NCBI RefSeq assembly: GCF_004153545.1
Contig: NZ_SDVA01000003.1
Span: 177,954-241,953, forward strand
Direction: 5' to 3'
DNA length: 64,000 bases
From: Serinicoccus sediminis
GTDB taxonomy: Bacteria > Actinomycetota > Actinomycetes > Actinomycetales > Dermatophilaceae
This document shows, piece by piece, positions 34,002-44,700 of this stretch. Below the pieces are notes generated by a model. It was not told the DNA's origin. It worked only from the letters and a program-made list of their open reading frames with translations, and made no database searches. Positions within the stretch are counted from its first letter, which is position 1, and each line of letters begins with the position of its first letter. A program made the position numbers and the translations under genes.

Positions 34002-35635
34002 GCCGCCGGCGCACCCGGCCGAGCCTGGGCATCGGCGAGCGCTCGGAGCTGCTGGCCACGGCGCTGCAGGTCGGCGGCGAGGAGCTGGACCCGACGAGCA
34101 CCGGCGCGGCCCGCGAGGTGCTGGGCCGGGTCGGGGAGCGCTGGGCGATCGCCGGTGGCCGCACCGTGGTCGCGCTCGCCGGGGCCACGGGTTCGGGCAA
34201 GTCGAGCCTCTTCAACGCGCTGGTGGGAGAGGACGTGTCCGCCATCAGCCCCCGCCGGCCGACGACCGCGGAGTCGGGTGCGGCGGTCTGGGGCGACGAG
34301 GACGCCGGTGAGCTGCTCGACTGGCTGGGGATCGCGAACCGCCACCACGTCGCGCTCACCGAGGCGAACGGCGGGCTGGACGGGCTCGTGCTCGTTGACC
34401 TGCCCGACGTCGACTCCCGCGAGCTGCGGCACCGGGTGGAGGCCGACCGCATCCTGGAGCGCGCCGACGTCTTCGTCTGGGTCGCCGACCCGCAGAAGTA
34501 CGCCGACGCCCGCCTGCACGAGGACTACCTGCGCCCGCTGCGGCACCACGACGCGGTCATGCTCGTCGTGCTCAATCAGGTGGACCGCATCCGGGAGGAG
34601 GGCGGGGTCGAGAAGGTGGCGGCCGACCTGCGGCGGCTCGTGCGGGAGGACGGTGCCGGCGACCACGAGGTGATCACCACGTCCGTCCGCACCCAGCGCG
34701 GCCTGGGCGACCTGGCCTCCCGCATCGGCGCCGTGGTGGGGGCACGCAACGCGGCCGAGGCCCGCCTGGCGGCCGACCTGCGCGCCACCGCGTCCGGCGT
34801 GCGGTCCGCGGGGGTGGGGGAGCGCACCCCCGACTTCGGTGAGCAGGCCGACCGGCGGCTGCACGAGGCCCTCACCGTCGCCTCCGGCGTGCCGGTCGTG
34901 CTCGACGCCGTGGACCGTGACTACCGACGCCGGGCCCACGCCCGGACGGGTTGGCCGTTCACCCGGTGGCTCTCCGGGCTGCGGCCCGACCCCCTGCGAC
35001 GGCTGCGGCTGGGGGACGACAGCCCCGGCCCGGCCGGCATCGCCCCCTCCGACGTGCGGGCCGTGCTTGGTCGCTCCTCGCTGCCCCGCCCCACGCCGGC
35101 CGCGCGGGCCAACGTGCAGCTCGCGACCCGGCGGCTGGGTGAGGGGGTGGGCGGTGACCTCCCGCCCCGGTGGGCCGACGCGGTGCTGGAGGCCGCGAGC
35201 CCGGCGGAGGACACCCTCTCCGACGCCCTCGACCAGGCCGTCGTGGGCGTGCCGCTGCGCGCCCGCACGCCGGTGTGGTGGTCGGTGCTGGGCGCCCTGC
35301 AGCTGGTCCTGGCGGCCACCGCGGTCGGCGGGCTGCTGTGGCTGGCGGCGCTCGTCGTGCTGGGGTGGCTGCAGCTGCCGGTCGAGGCGCCGTTCTGGGG
35401 ACCGGTGCCGGTGCCCCTCGCGCTCCTCGTCGGCGGGGCGCTGGGCGGACTCCTGCTGGCGGTCGTGGGCCGCGCGGCGGCCGGTGTCGGTGCGGCGCGG
35501 CGACGGCGGCAGGTCCAGCACCTGCTCCACGACGCCGTCGACGAGGTGTCCTTCCGGCACGTCCGCAAGCCGGTCATGACCGTCCTGGACCGGCACGAGA
35601 AGACCCGCTCGCTGCTGGAGCAGGCGGCCGCCTGA
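33998..35635 (+). CDS. Dynamin-like membrane GTPase, second of a pair
   Basis: A 545-residue partner. GTPase motifs are complete: P-loop LAGATGSGKSSLFNALVG (residues ~61-78), switch threonine PRRPTTAES, DLPDVDS (G3, ~134) and VVLNQVDRI (G4, ~190). Two to three membrane helices near residues 425-490 (VLGALQLVLAATAVGGLLW; ALLVGGALGGLLLAVVG), then a basic tail. The GTGA overlap implies coupled translation and a hetero-oligomer. Likely roles are membrane remodelling, septation or phage defence, all unproven here. Confidence 0.8.
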   Translation: MSRRRTRPSLGIGERSELLATALQVGGEELDPTSTGAAREVLGRVGERWAIAGGRTVVALAGATGSGKSSLFNALVGEDVSAISPRRPTTAESGAAVWGDEDAGELLDWLGIANRHHVALTEANGGLDGLVLVDLPDVDSRELRHRVEADRILERADVFVWVADPQKYADARLHEDYLRPLRHHDAVMLVVLNQVDRIREEGGVEKVAADLRRLVREDGAGDHEVITTSVRTQRGLGDLASRIGAVVGARNAAEARLAADLRATASGVRSAGVGERTPDFGEQADRRLHEALTVASGVPVVLDAVDRDYRRRAHARTGWPFTRWLSGLRPDPLRRLRLGDDSPGPAGIAPSDVRAVLGRSSLPRPTPAARANVQLATRRLGEGVGGDLPPRWADAVLEAASPAEDTLSDALDQAVVGVPLRARTPVWWSVLGALQLVLAATAVGGLLWLAALVVLGWLQLPVEAPFWGPVPVPLALLVGGALGGLLLAVVGRAAAGVGAARRRRQVQHLLHDAVDEVSFRHVRKPVMTVLDRHEKTRSLLEQAAA

Positions 35636-35859
35636 CGGTCGGGGTCGGCCGCCCCGGGGTGGTGGTCGTCACGCTCCTCACCGTCCTGGCCGCCTCACCC
35701 ACGTCGACGCGTCGTGGCCGCGTCGTCCACATCCTCCTGTTGACGGCGACGTCGTCCACAGATGCCGGCGGACCGCTGGTCGGTGACGGCGCTGCCGCCC
35801 ATCCTGGTGGCACGTCCACGAGCCCGTGGGCGCCCATACGTCCAGGAGGGGGACGCACC
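35636..35859. other. Gap between GTPase operon and ssb
   Basis: A 224-base gap. TTGACG at 35740-35745 could be a -35 box but I see no convincing -10 partner. No gene is supported. Confidence 0.3.
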
Positions 35860-36468
35860 ATGATGAACGAACCCACGATCACCCTGACCGGCAATCTGAC
35901 CCGGGACCCGGAGCGCAAGACCAGCACCGCGAGCGGCAAGGACTTCGCGGTCGTGCCGATCGCGGTCAACCGCCGGCGCTTCGACGCGGCCCAGGGTGGC
36001 TGGATCACCTCGGACACGATGTTCATCGACCTGCTGTGCTTCCGGCACATCGGAGCCCTCGCGCTCGCGAGCTTCCGCAAGGGTGACCCGGTCGTGGCGC
36101 ACGGCCGCCTGTCGCTGCGCGACTGGAAGACCGACACCGCCGCGGGCACGACGGCGGTGGTCGACGTGGACACCATCGGCCACGACGCCACCCGTGGGGT
36201 GAGCCGGTTCACCAAGGGCCGGGTCGGTTACGACGGCGACCGGCTCGACGAGCACGACCCGACGCCACCGGGTGCCCGGGCCGGCGGCCTGGTCGGGGCC
36301 GCCGAGGAGCGGACCGGGGCGGGCCGGGAGGGTGACCACGGCGCCGGGGGTGAGGAGGCAGCTGTGCCCGAGGGGGCGACCGCGCCCGGTCCCGACATCG
36401 AGGTCGACGGCGACGGCGTGGTGGTGGACGACGCGCAGGCGGACGGGGTGCTGGCCCGCAGCGCCTGA
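35860..36468 (+). CDS. ssb: Single-stranded DNA-binding protein paralogue
   Basis: A 202-residue SSB. The ATG at 35860 follows AGGAGGGGG. Residues 1-110 form the OB fold (TITLTGNLTRDPERK, WITSDTMFIDLLCFRHIG, FRKGDPVVAHGRLSLRDW). The tail is Gly/Glu-rich and ends DDAQADGVLARSA, without the acidic-hydrophobic tip (DDDIPF type) that recruits replication partners. It is therefore probably the accessory SsbB-like form, often linked to competence, development or stress, and not the replicative one. Confidence 0.85.
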   Translation: MMNEPTITLTGNLTRDPERKTSTASGKDFAVVPIAVNRRRFDAAQGGWITSDTMFIDLLCFRHIGALALASFRKGDPVVAHGRLSLRDWKTDTAAGTTAVVDVDTIGHDATRGVSRFTKGRVGYDGDRLDEHDPTPPGARAGGLVGAAEERTGAGREGDHGAGGEEAAVPEGATAPGPDIEVDGDGVVVDDAQADGVLARSA

Positions 36469-36517
36469 GCCGGGGCGGGGCGGGGAGAAAGATTCGGAGT
36501 CGGCCCGCCCGCCCCGA

Positions 36518-36523
36518 TACCCT
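36518..36523 (+). promoter_or_regulatory. -10 box (TACCCT) of ettA, leaderless
   Basis: TACCCT ends six bases before the ATG at 36530. Confidence 0.55.
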
Positions 36524-36529
36524 GGCGGC

Positions 36530-38212
<1,683 letters not shown>

Positions 38213-38217
38213 GGGGT

Positions 38218-39171
38218 ATGCCGCGTCGTCCCCGCCCCCGACCGCCGCTGCCGCCGCGGGACGGGCTGGGGGCGGCCCGGGTGCGCATGCCCGTCGGCGC
38301 CGACGGGCCGGACGGGCGGTCGTGGCCGACCGTCGCCGCCTTCCTCGAGCACCTCACAGGTGACCCCGACGGCATCGCCCGTCGCCTCGCCGACCAGGAG
38401 ATCCGCCTGGCCGACGGGACGGTGGTGACCCGGGCGACGGCATACCGACCGGGCGCGGTGGTCCATCTCTACCGCGACCTGCCCGACGAGGTGCGCGTGC
38501 CGTTCGAGGTCGAGGTCCTGGAGCACGACGAGCGCACCGGGCTGCTCGTCGTCGACAAGCCACCGTTCCTCGCCACCATGCCGCGCGGCGCCCACGTCGT
38601 CGAGACGGTGGTCGTCCGGCTGCGGCGGTCGCTGCAGCTGCCGGACATCACCCCGGTGCACCGGTTGGACCGGCTGACCAGCGGCGTCCTGCTGCTCACC
38701 ACCCGGCCGGAGGCGCGGGCGGCATACCAGCAGATGGTGCAGTCCGGCGGCCTGGCCAAGACCTACGAGGCGCTGGCCCCCGACGCCGACCACCTCGGCC
38801 TCCCGCTGACCGTCAGCAACCGCCTGGTCAAGGAGCGCGGGGAGCTGCAGGCCCGCGCCGTGCCCGGCGAGCCCAACGCCACGACCCGGGTGGAGCGGCT
38901 GGGCGTGGCCGCGGACCGCGGACACTACCGGCTGACCCCGACGACCGGCCGCACCCACCAGCTGCGGCTGCACCTGGCCGACCTGGGCATCCCCATCGAC
39001 GGCGACCCGCTCTATCCCACGGTGCGGCACGTCGACCCCACCGATTTCGCGAGCCCGCTGCAGCTGCTCGCCCGGCAGGTCGGGTTCGAGGATCCCGTGA
39101 CCGCCAGACCGCGGGTCTTCACCTCCCGACGGACGCTACCCCTTTCCGGGGCGGACGCCGACGCAGGCTGA
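38218..39171 (+). CDS. RluA-family pseudouridine synthase
   Basis: A 317-residue RNA pseudouridine synthase. The active-site motif HRLDRLTSGVLLLTT holds the catalytic Asp; LLVVDKPPFLATMP and TGRTHQLRLHLADLGIP are the other RluA landmarks. The ATG at 38218 follows GAGGGG and is six bases after ettA, so the two are likely cotranscribed. The first 70 residues are an N-terminal extension and there is no S4 domain. Target site (23S rRNA or tRNA) cannot be assigned. Confidence 0.9.
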   Translation: MPRRPRPRPPLPPRDGLGAARVRMPVGADGPDGRSWPTVAAFLEHLTGDPDGIARRLADQEIRLADGTVVTRATAYRPGAVVHLYRDLPDEVRVPFEVEVLEHDERTGLLVVDKPPFLATMPRGAHVVETVVVRLRRSLQLPDITPVHRLDRLTSGVLLLTTRPEARAAYQQMVQSGGLAKTYEALAPDADHLGLPLTVSNRLVKERGELQARAVPGEPNATTRVERLGVAADRGHYRLTPTTGRTHQLRLHLADLGIPIDGDPLYPTVRHVDPTDFASPLQLLARQVGFEDPVTARPRVFTSRRTLPLSGADADAG

Positions 39172-39208
39172 CCAGGGCGGGGAGGCGGCTCGACGGCCGG
39201 CCCGCCGG

Positions 39209-39400
39209 TCAGCCGCGGCGGCCCAGGAGACCCAGCAGGGGCGATCCCGCGCCGAGCAGGAAGCCCAGGTCGTACCAGTTGCCCGCCCGGTCGGTGTCGT
39301 AGAAAGGGAACTGCTCCCAGGCCCCGAAGACGTGCGCGATGAGGACCACCCAGGCGGTCAGCCCGTTCCACATCCCCCACAGCAGGTCGCTCCACCACAT
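39209..39400 (-). CDS. Small membrane protein
   Basis: A 63-residue protein (MWWSDLLWGMWNGLTAW). One or two hydrophobic segments (GLTAWVVLIAHVFGAWEQF; DLGFLLGAGSPLLGLLG) around an aromatic NWYDLGF motif. The ATG at 39400 follows GGAGAGG. This pattern is common among short actinobacterial membrane proteins of unknown function that may sit next to enzymes by chance. Confidence 0.6.
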   Translation of the reverse strand: MWWSDLLWGMWNGLTAWVVLIAHVFGAWEQFPFYDTDRAGNWYDLGFLLGAGSPLLGLLGRRG

Positions 39401-39557
39401 GCCGGTGATCCTCTCCGTCCTCCGTCGCCGCGGGCGGGTGCTGCCCGTCGGTCCGTCCCCTCCATGGTGCACCGCGGACCTGGGTCCGCCATGGGTGCGC
39501 GCGGACGGGCGGACCGGGCGTGCGGGCGCCGGCCGGTCCCGCTCGCACCACGCCTGG

Positions 39558-39563
39558 GAGACT
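39558..39563 (+). promoter_or_regulatory. -10-like box (GAGACT) of the GH15 gene, leaderless
   Basis: GAGACT ends seven bases before the ATG at 39571. Confidence 0.35.
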
Positions 39564-39570
39564 GGGGCGC

Positions 39571-41397
39571 ATGACTGACGCCGACGACCCCACCGAGGAC
39601 GTGCCCATCGGCCAGTACGCCGTGGTGGGGGACATGCGCACCGCCGCGCTCATCTCGCCGGAGGGCAGCGTCGACTGGCTGTGCCTGCCCCGCTTCGACT
39701 CGCCCTCGGTCTTCGCCTCGCTGCTCGGCACCGAGCAGGACGGGCGGTGGCTGGTCCGGGTGTGCGACGCCGAGGTGGAGTCGCGCGACTACGTCGACGG
39801 CACCTTCGTCTTCCGCACGGTGTGGCGGTCCGCCGAGGGCACGGCCGAGGTGCTGACCTTCATGCCGCCGGGCGACGGCCGGTCCGACATCGTGCGTCAC
39901 GTGCGCTGCCTCTCCGGCACGGTCGAGGTGGAGCACGAGCTCATCATGCGTTTCGACTACGCCACCCTGCGGCCCTGGGTGCACCGCACGCGCGTCGAGG
40001 AGGACGGTGACGAGGAGGTCCTCACGGCGGTGGGCGGGCCGTCGCGGCTGGTCCTGCACGGCCCGCTGCCCGATCCGGTCCCGGAGGAGGACGCCCACCG
40101 GGGGCGCCACCGGCTGCAGGAGGGGGACGAGCTGTGCTGGGTGCTGACCGGTCAGGAGTCCTGGCGGCCGCTCCCGACGCGCATCGACCCCAAGGTGCTG
40201 CTGCAGGAGACCGTCGACGGCTGGCGGGCGTGGACCGACCGCATCCACGCGGAGGGGCCGTGGGCGCGCCAGATCACGCGGTCGCTCACCGTGCTGCGGG
40301 CGCTCACCCACGCCGACACCGGCGGCATCGTCGCCGCCGCCACGACCTCGCTGCCGGAGGACCCGGGAGGGGAGCGGAACTGGGACTACCGCTACACCTG
40401 GTTGCGGGACTCGGCGCTGACGCTGCAGGCGATGATGACGCACGGGCTGGACGGCGGCGCCGAGGCCTGGCGCGAGTGGCTGCTGCGGGCGATCGCAGGC
40501 CACTCCAACCAGCTGCGCATCATGTACGGGCTCGGTGGGGAGCGTGATCTCACCGAGCGCGAGCTGCCCCACCTGCGTGGGTATGCCGGGTCCCGCCCGG
40601 TCCGCATCGGCAACGGGGCGGCGGACCAGTACCAGGCCGACGTCATCGGCGAGGTCATGCTCGCCCTCGCCCAGCTGCGCGACAGCGACATCGCCGAGGA
40701 CCGGTACAGCTGGGGCATCCAGCGGATGATGCTGGCCACCCAGGCCGAGCGGCTGACCGAGCCCGACCACGGCATCTGGGAGATGCGGGGGGACAAGCAC
40801 TTCTTCACGCACGGCCGGGTGATGATCTGGGCGGCCTTCGACCAGGGCGTGCGCGCCGTGGAGGAGTACGGGCTCCCCGGCGACGTGGACCACTGGCGCG
40901 CGCTGCGGGACCGGGTGCGGGCCGAGATCGAGGAGCGCGGCGTGGGTCCCGACGGCGCGTTCCGCCAGAGCTACAGCAACGACGAGGTCGACGCCTCGCT
41001 GCTGCAGATCCCGCACACCGGCTTCTGCGCCTACGACGACCCCCGCATGCTCGCGACGGTGCGCCGGCTGGAGGAGGAGCTCGTCGACGGGGCCGGCTTC
41101 CTGCACCGCTACCGGATGCACGAGAGCGACAACATGGACGGCCTGCAGGGTGACGAGGCGACCTTCTTCATCTGCACGTTCTGGCTGGTGGAGCAGTATG
41201 CCCGCACCGGTCGGCTGGAGGAGGCGGAGCGGCTCATGGAGGCCTGCGTCGAGGCCGGCCGGCCGCTGGACCTGCTCGCGGAGGAGTACGCCCCGGCCAC
41301 CCGCCGCATGCTCGGCAACTACCCGCAGGCCTTCAGCCACCTGGGTCTGGTCCGGGCCGCCGACGCCATCGCCGACGTGCACAAGACCGCTAGCTGA
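39571..41397 (+). CDS. GH15 family glucosidase / trehalase
   Basis: A 608-residue cytoplasmic glycoside hydrolase family 15 protein. Start motif PIGQYAVVGDMRTAALISPEG and VDWLCLPRFDSPSVFASLLG are typical of bacterial GH15. The (alpha/alpha)6 barrel contains WDYRYTWLRDSAL, the substrate-binding signature, GIWEMRGDKHFFTHGRVM with the general acid Glu, and FICTFWLVEQYAR. Actinobacterial members act as glucoamylases or as alpha,alpha-trehalases; the sequence alone does not decide. No signal peptide. Confidence 0.9.
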   Translation: MTDADDPTEDVPIGQYAVVGDMRTAALISPEGSVDWLCLPRFDSPSVFASLLGTEQDGRWLVRVCDAEVESRDYVDGTFVFRTVWRSAEGTAEVLTFMPPGDGRSDIVRHVRCLSGTVEVEHELIMRFDYATLRPWVHRTRVEEDGDEEVLTAVGGPSRLVLHGPLPDPVPEEDAHRGRHRLQEGDELCWVLTGQESWRPLPTRIDPKVLLQETVDGWRAWTDRIHAEGPWARQITRSLTVLRALTHADTGGIVAAATTSLPEDPGGERNWDYRYTWLRDSALTLQAMMTHGLDGGAEAWREWLLRAIAGHSNQLRIMYGLGGERDLTERELPHLRGYAGSRPVRIGNGAADQYQADVIGEVMLALAQLRDSDIAEDRYSWGIQRMMLATQAERLTEPDHGIWEMRGDKHFFTHGRVMIWAAFDQGVRAVEEYGLPGDVDHWRALRDRVRAEIEERGVGPDGAFRQSYSNDEVDASLLQIPHTGFCAYDDPRMLATVRRLEEELVDGAGFLHRYRMHESDNMDGLQGDEATFFICTFWLVEQYARTGRLEEAERLMEACVEAGRPLDLLAEEYAPATRRMLGNYPQAFSHLGLVRAADAIADVHKTAS

Positions 41398-41494
41398 GCG
41401 ACGCCCGCGGCGACCGCCGGGCGACGGCGAGGGCCGGGGCGACTGCCAGGCGACGGCGGTGAGGTCTGCTTCCCCCGGGGCCGCACCCCTCGCA

Positions 41495-41592
41495 CAGGAC
41501 GCGTGGTCAGCCTGCACAGGACGCGTGGCCAGACGGCGCGTCCGGTGTCGTCTGGCCACGCGTCTGGTGTCGTCTGGCCACGCGTCCGGTGC
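41495..41592. repeat. Intergenic CACGCGTCCGGTG repeats with inverted copies
   Basis: Contains GGACGCGTGG twice (41498 and 41519 regions) and a 22-base unit TGTCGTCTGGCCACGCGTCTGG / TGTCGTCTGGCCACGCGTCCGG in tandem (41546-41591). GGACGCGTGGCCAGACG (41519-41535) is the exact reverse complement of CGTCTGGCCACGCGTCC (41571-41587), so long hairpins can form. It shares its core with the repeats at 20.4 kb. Confidence 0.8.
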
Positions 41593-41660
41593 AGGGGGAG
41601 GGGAGCGGAGGAGCGGGGGAGTGGAGGAGCGGAGAGAGGGGCAGGGAGAGGGGGTATGCG

Positions 41661-41696
41661 TCGGGCCCGTCCCCTCCGTGGAGGGGACGGGCCCGA
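41661..41696. terminator. Bidirectional terminator
   Basis: A perfect 16-bp stem (41661-41676 with 41681-41696) around CGTG, between convergent GH15 and subtilase genes. Confidence 0.85.
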
Positions 41697-41736
41697 GGCT
41701 CAGGACCGGCCGGGCCTCAGCCCGGCCGACCTGGGG

Positions 41737-44700
41737 TCACGGCGTGTTGACCGAGACCAGGGTGTAGGCGACCTCCTCGGTGCCGTTGCTGTAGCCGATC
41801 GCACCCATGTAGCGGGTGGCGGCGTCGAGCCCGGTCCAGGCGGCCGTCAAGTCGATCGGCGTGCCCGCGGTCACCGCGACCGGGGACGGCGTGACCGACA
41901 TGTTGCCCTCGTCCGCAGACGGCATGAAGACGTGCAGCGGACCGCTGGCGGTGGCGCCGGCAGCGGCGTCCCAGTTGTCGATCGCGACGGTGTAGTCACC
42001 CGGGGCGGGCGCCATCATGGTGATGACCTCGTCCGAACCGCCGGCGGCGGACTGGCCGACGACGTTGCCGTCGCTGTCCTCCAGGTAGAGGTCGAGGTCC
42101 AGACCTGCCGGCGTCCACTCCGACTCCACGACCTCGACCCGGATGGCCGTGGTGCCCTCGGGCACCGTGACGGTCTGGGTGTAGTCGTCGTAGTCGGCGC
42201 CACCGCTCGGGCCGTCGGAGGTGACGTCCACGTCGGTGACCTGCGAGGCCATGAGGCCGTGCACGACCGAGGTGAGCTCTCCGGTGAAGCCCGGGGTGAC
42301 CTCGAAGGTCTCCGAGCCCTCGCTGGAGGTCCCGCGGATCTCCTCCGGCGCACCCATGGCGACCGGCCGGATGGCCAGCGGGCTGCGCACGTCGGCGCCA
42401 GGACCGGTCCAGGTGAGCGACCCGAAGGTCCATTCGTCCAGCGGGGCACCGGCCGTGGTGAACGAGACCGTGAAGGTCGCCGTGCCACCAGGCTCCACGG
42501 TGATCGTCGAGGGCTCGACGACCGCATCGACCCCCGGGGGAGCCTCGACCTCGGCGGTGAACGTGCCACCCGCGCCGGTCGCGTCGGTCACCGTGCGGGT
42601 GACGGTCTGCGCGCCACCCAGGTCACCGATCGAGATGCTCGGGTAGTTGAGGTCGCTCGGGTCGGTCGTCCCGATCTGGTCGCAGATGCTCGTCCCGCCG
42701 ATCAGCTGCAGCTGACCGATGGCGCAGGCGTAGGCGTACCAGTCGACGATGCCGGAGTCGTAGACCAGCGGCGTGTCGTAGGCCGCAGCCGGCTCGACCT
42801 CGCCCGAACCGTAGTGGAGCGGGCTGGCGGGGGCGCCACCGTAGTTGATGAGCTCGCCCTCGGAGTTGGTCGGGTCGGCCGTGGTCATCATCGCGGACTT
42901 GACGCCCATCGGGCCCCACTCCGGGTTGTCCTGCATCATCAGCGCGGCCAGGCCGGCGATGTGCGGGGCGGACATGGAGGTGCCGGAGAGGCTGTCGAAG
43001 TTGGTGCCACCGGTGGAACCGGCCGGGGAGACCGCGGCGATGACGTCGACACCGGGGGCGGTGATGTCCGGCTTGAGCAGGTCCCCGCCACCGGCGATCG
43101 CCGGGCCGTAGGAGCTGAAGCCGGCCATCTCCGGGTAGGTGATCTCCGGGCCCTCGCCGGAGGCCGAGATGGTGGCCACCGGGTTGGGGTCGGAGGCCTC
43201 GTAGGCCTTGATCGCGTCACCGGCGGTGCCGTTGACGTGGATCGTGGGCACCGAGTGGAAGTCGCCGTTGAGCGACTCGTTGTCGTTGTTGTTGGCCAGG
43301 ATCATGCCCACACCACCGGCAGCCTCGACCGTCTCGCTCTTCTCCGTCCGGGCGTTGGTGCCCCGGGTGCAGATGACGACGTGGTCGGCGGCGGCAGCAG
43401 CGTCGAGCGAGCCGGGCAGGCACAGCAGCGCCTGGTCGGCGGTCGCGCCCGCAGCGGGGATGTCGACCGAGTTGACCAGCGGGGCCGGGCCGACGCCGTC
43501 ACCGGCGCTGATGCCGGCGAAGGTCTCGGTGCTGTCCGGGAACAGCGTCTTGATCTGGTCCATGACGTTCTTGGCCAGCGCACCCTCGCCACCGAGGACG
43601 ACCGCGGACTCGGGGGCCAGCGCCTCCATGCCCTCGAGGACCACCTCGGGGACGTCGGTGGGACGGCTCAGCATGACCGGGACACCCTGGTAGCCGGCCA
43701 GGGCCGACCCCGCGAGAGCGTCCGGGTAGTCGCGCCCGGTGGCGGTGTGCACCACGGGAGCCGGGTCGTCCGCGCTGAAGCCGAACTGCTCGGCGACGGC
43801 GACCGACGTCCCGTACCGGTCGGTGCCGGCGATGCGCTCGGAGGCGCCGAGCTCGGTGAAGACATCACCGGTGACGGCCTTCGGCCCACCGATGACGTGA
43901 ACCTCGGGGTCACCCATCGCGGCCAGCGCCTCACGGACCGAGTTGGGCACCCGGTCGGTCTTGGTGAGGAGCACGGGCACGCCCTCGCTGCCGGCGAGCG
44001 CCGAGCCGGACAGCGCGTCCGGGAAGGCTTCGTCCTGGCCGGTGGCGATGTAGACGTGGTCCGCGTCGCCGTACTGCTGGGCGACGAGGGCGGCGGTCTC
44101 GTAGCGGTCGTCGCCGGCGACGCGGGTCACCGTGCCGTACGCCTCGAGGGCGTCGCTCACCGTGGTGGAGACGGCGTTCTCGCCGCCGAGCACGACGATG
44201 TTGTCGGGGTCGATCGCCTCGAGCGCGTCGATGGTGGCTCCCGGGAGCTGGCCGACCTTCGTCAGCAGGACCGGGGCCGGGGAGCCGTCGGGGGCGACGG
44301 CCGGCTGGTCGAGACCGGTCGCAGGGACGAGGCCCTGCGAGGCGGCCGCGGCGCCGGAGAGGGCGTCGGCGAACTGGTTGCCGGTGGCGATGTAGACCGT
44401 GTCCACGCCCTCCGGGTAGGCCGCCGCGATGAGGGCTGCGGTCTCGTAGCGGTTGTTCCCGGCGATGCGGGCGACGGGAGCCTCGCCCACCTCGACCTCG
44501 GCCGAGTTGGTCCGGCTGTGGGTGGAGGCCGCGACGGTCATGGTCCACGGCGAGTTGTGCGCGACCGAGCCCGGACCGAGGTCAGCGCCCGAGTTGCCCG
44601 CGGAGGCCGACACGAAGACGCCGGCGTCGGCCGCGTTGAGGAAGGCGATCTCGTCGGCGGACACGACGAACTGGGAGGAGCCGGAGACCGAGTAGTTGAT

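Noticed and set aside
43530..44460. Intein or transposon insertion within the subtilase
   Set aside because: The inserted residues are CWB2 repeats; there are no splicing motifs or target duplications.
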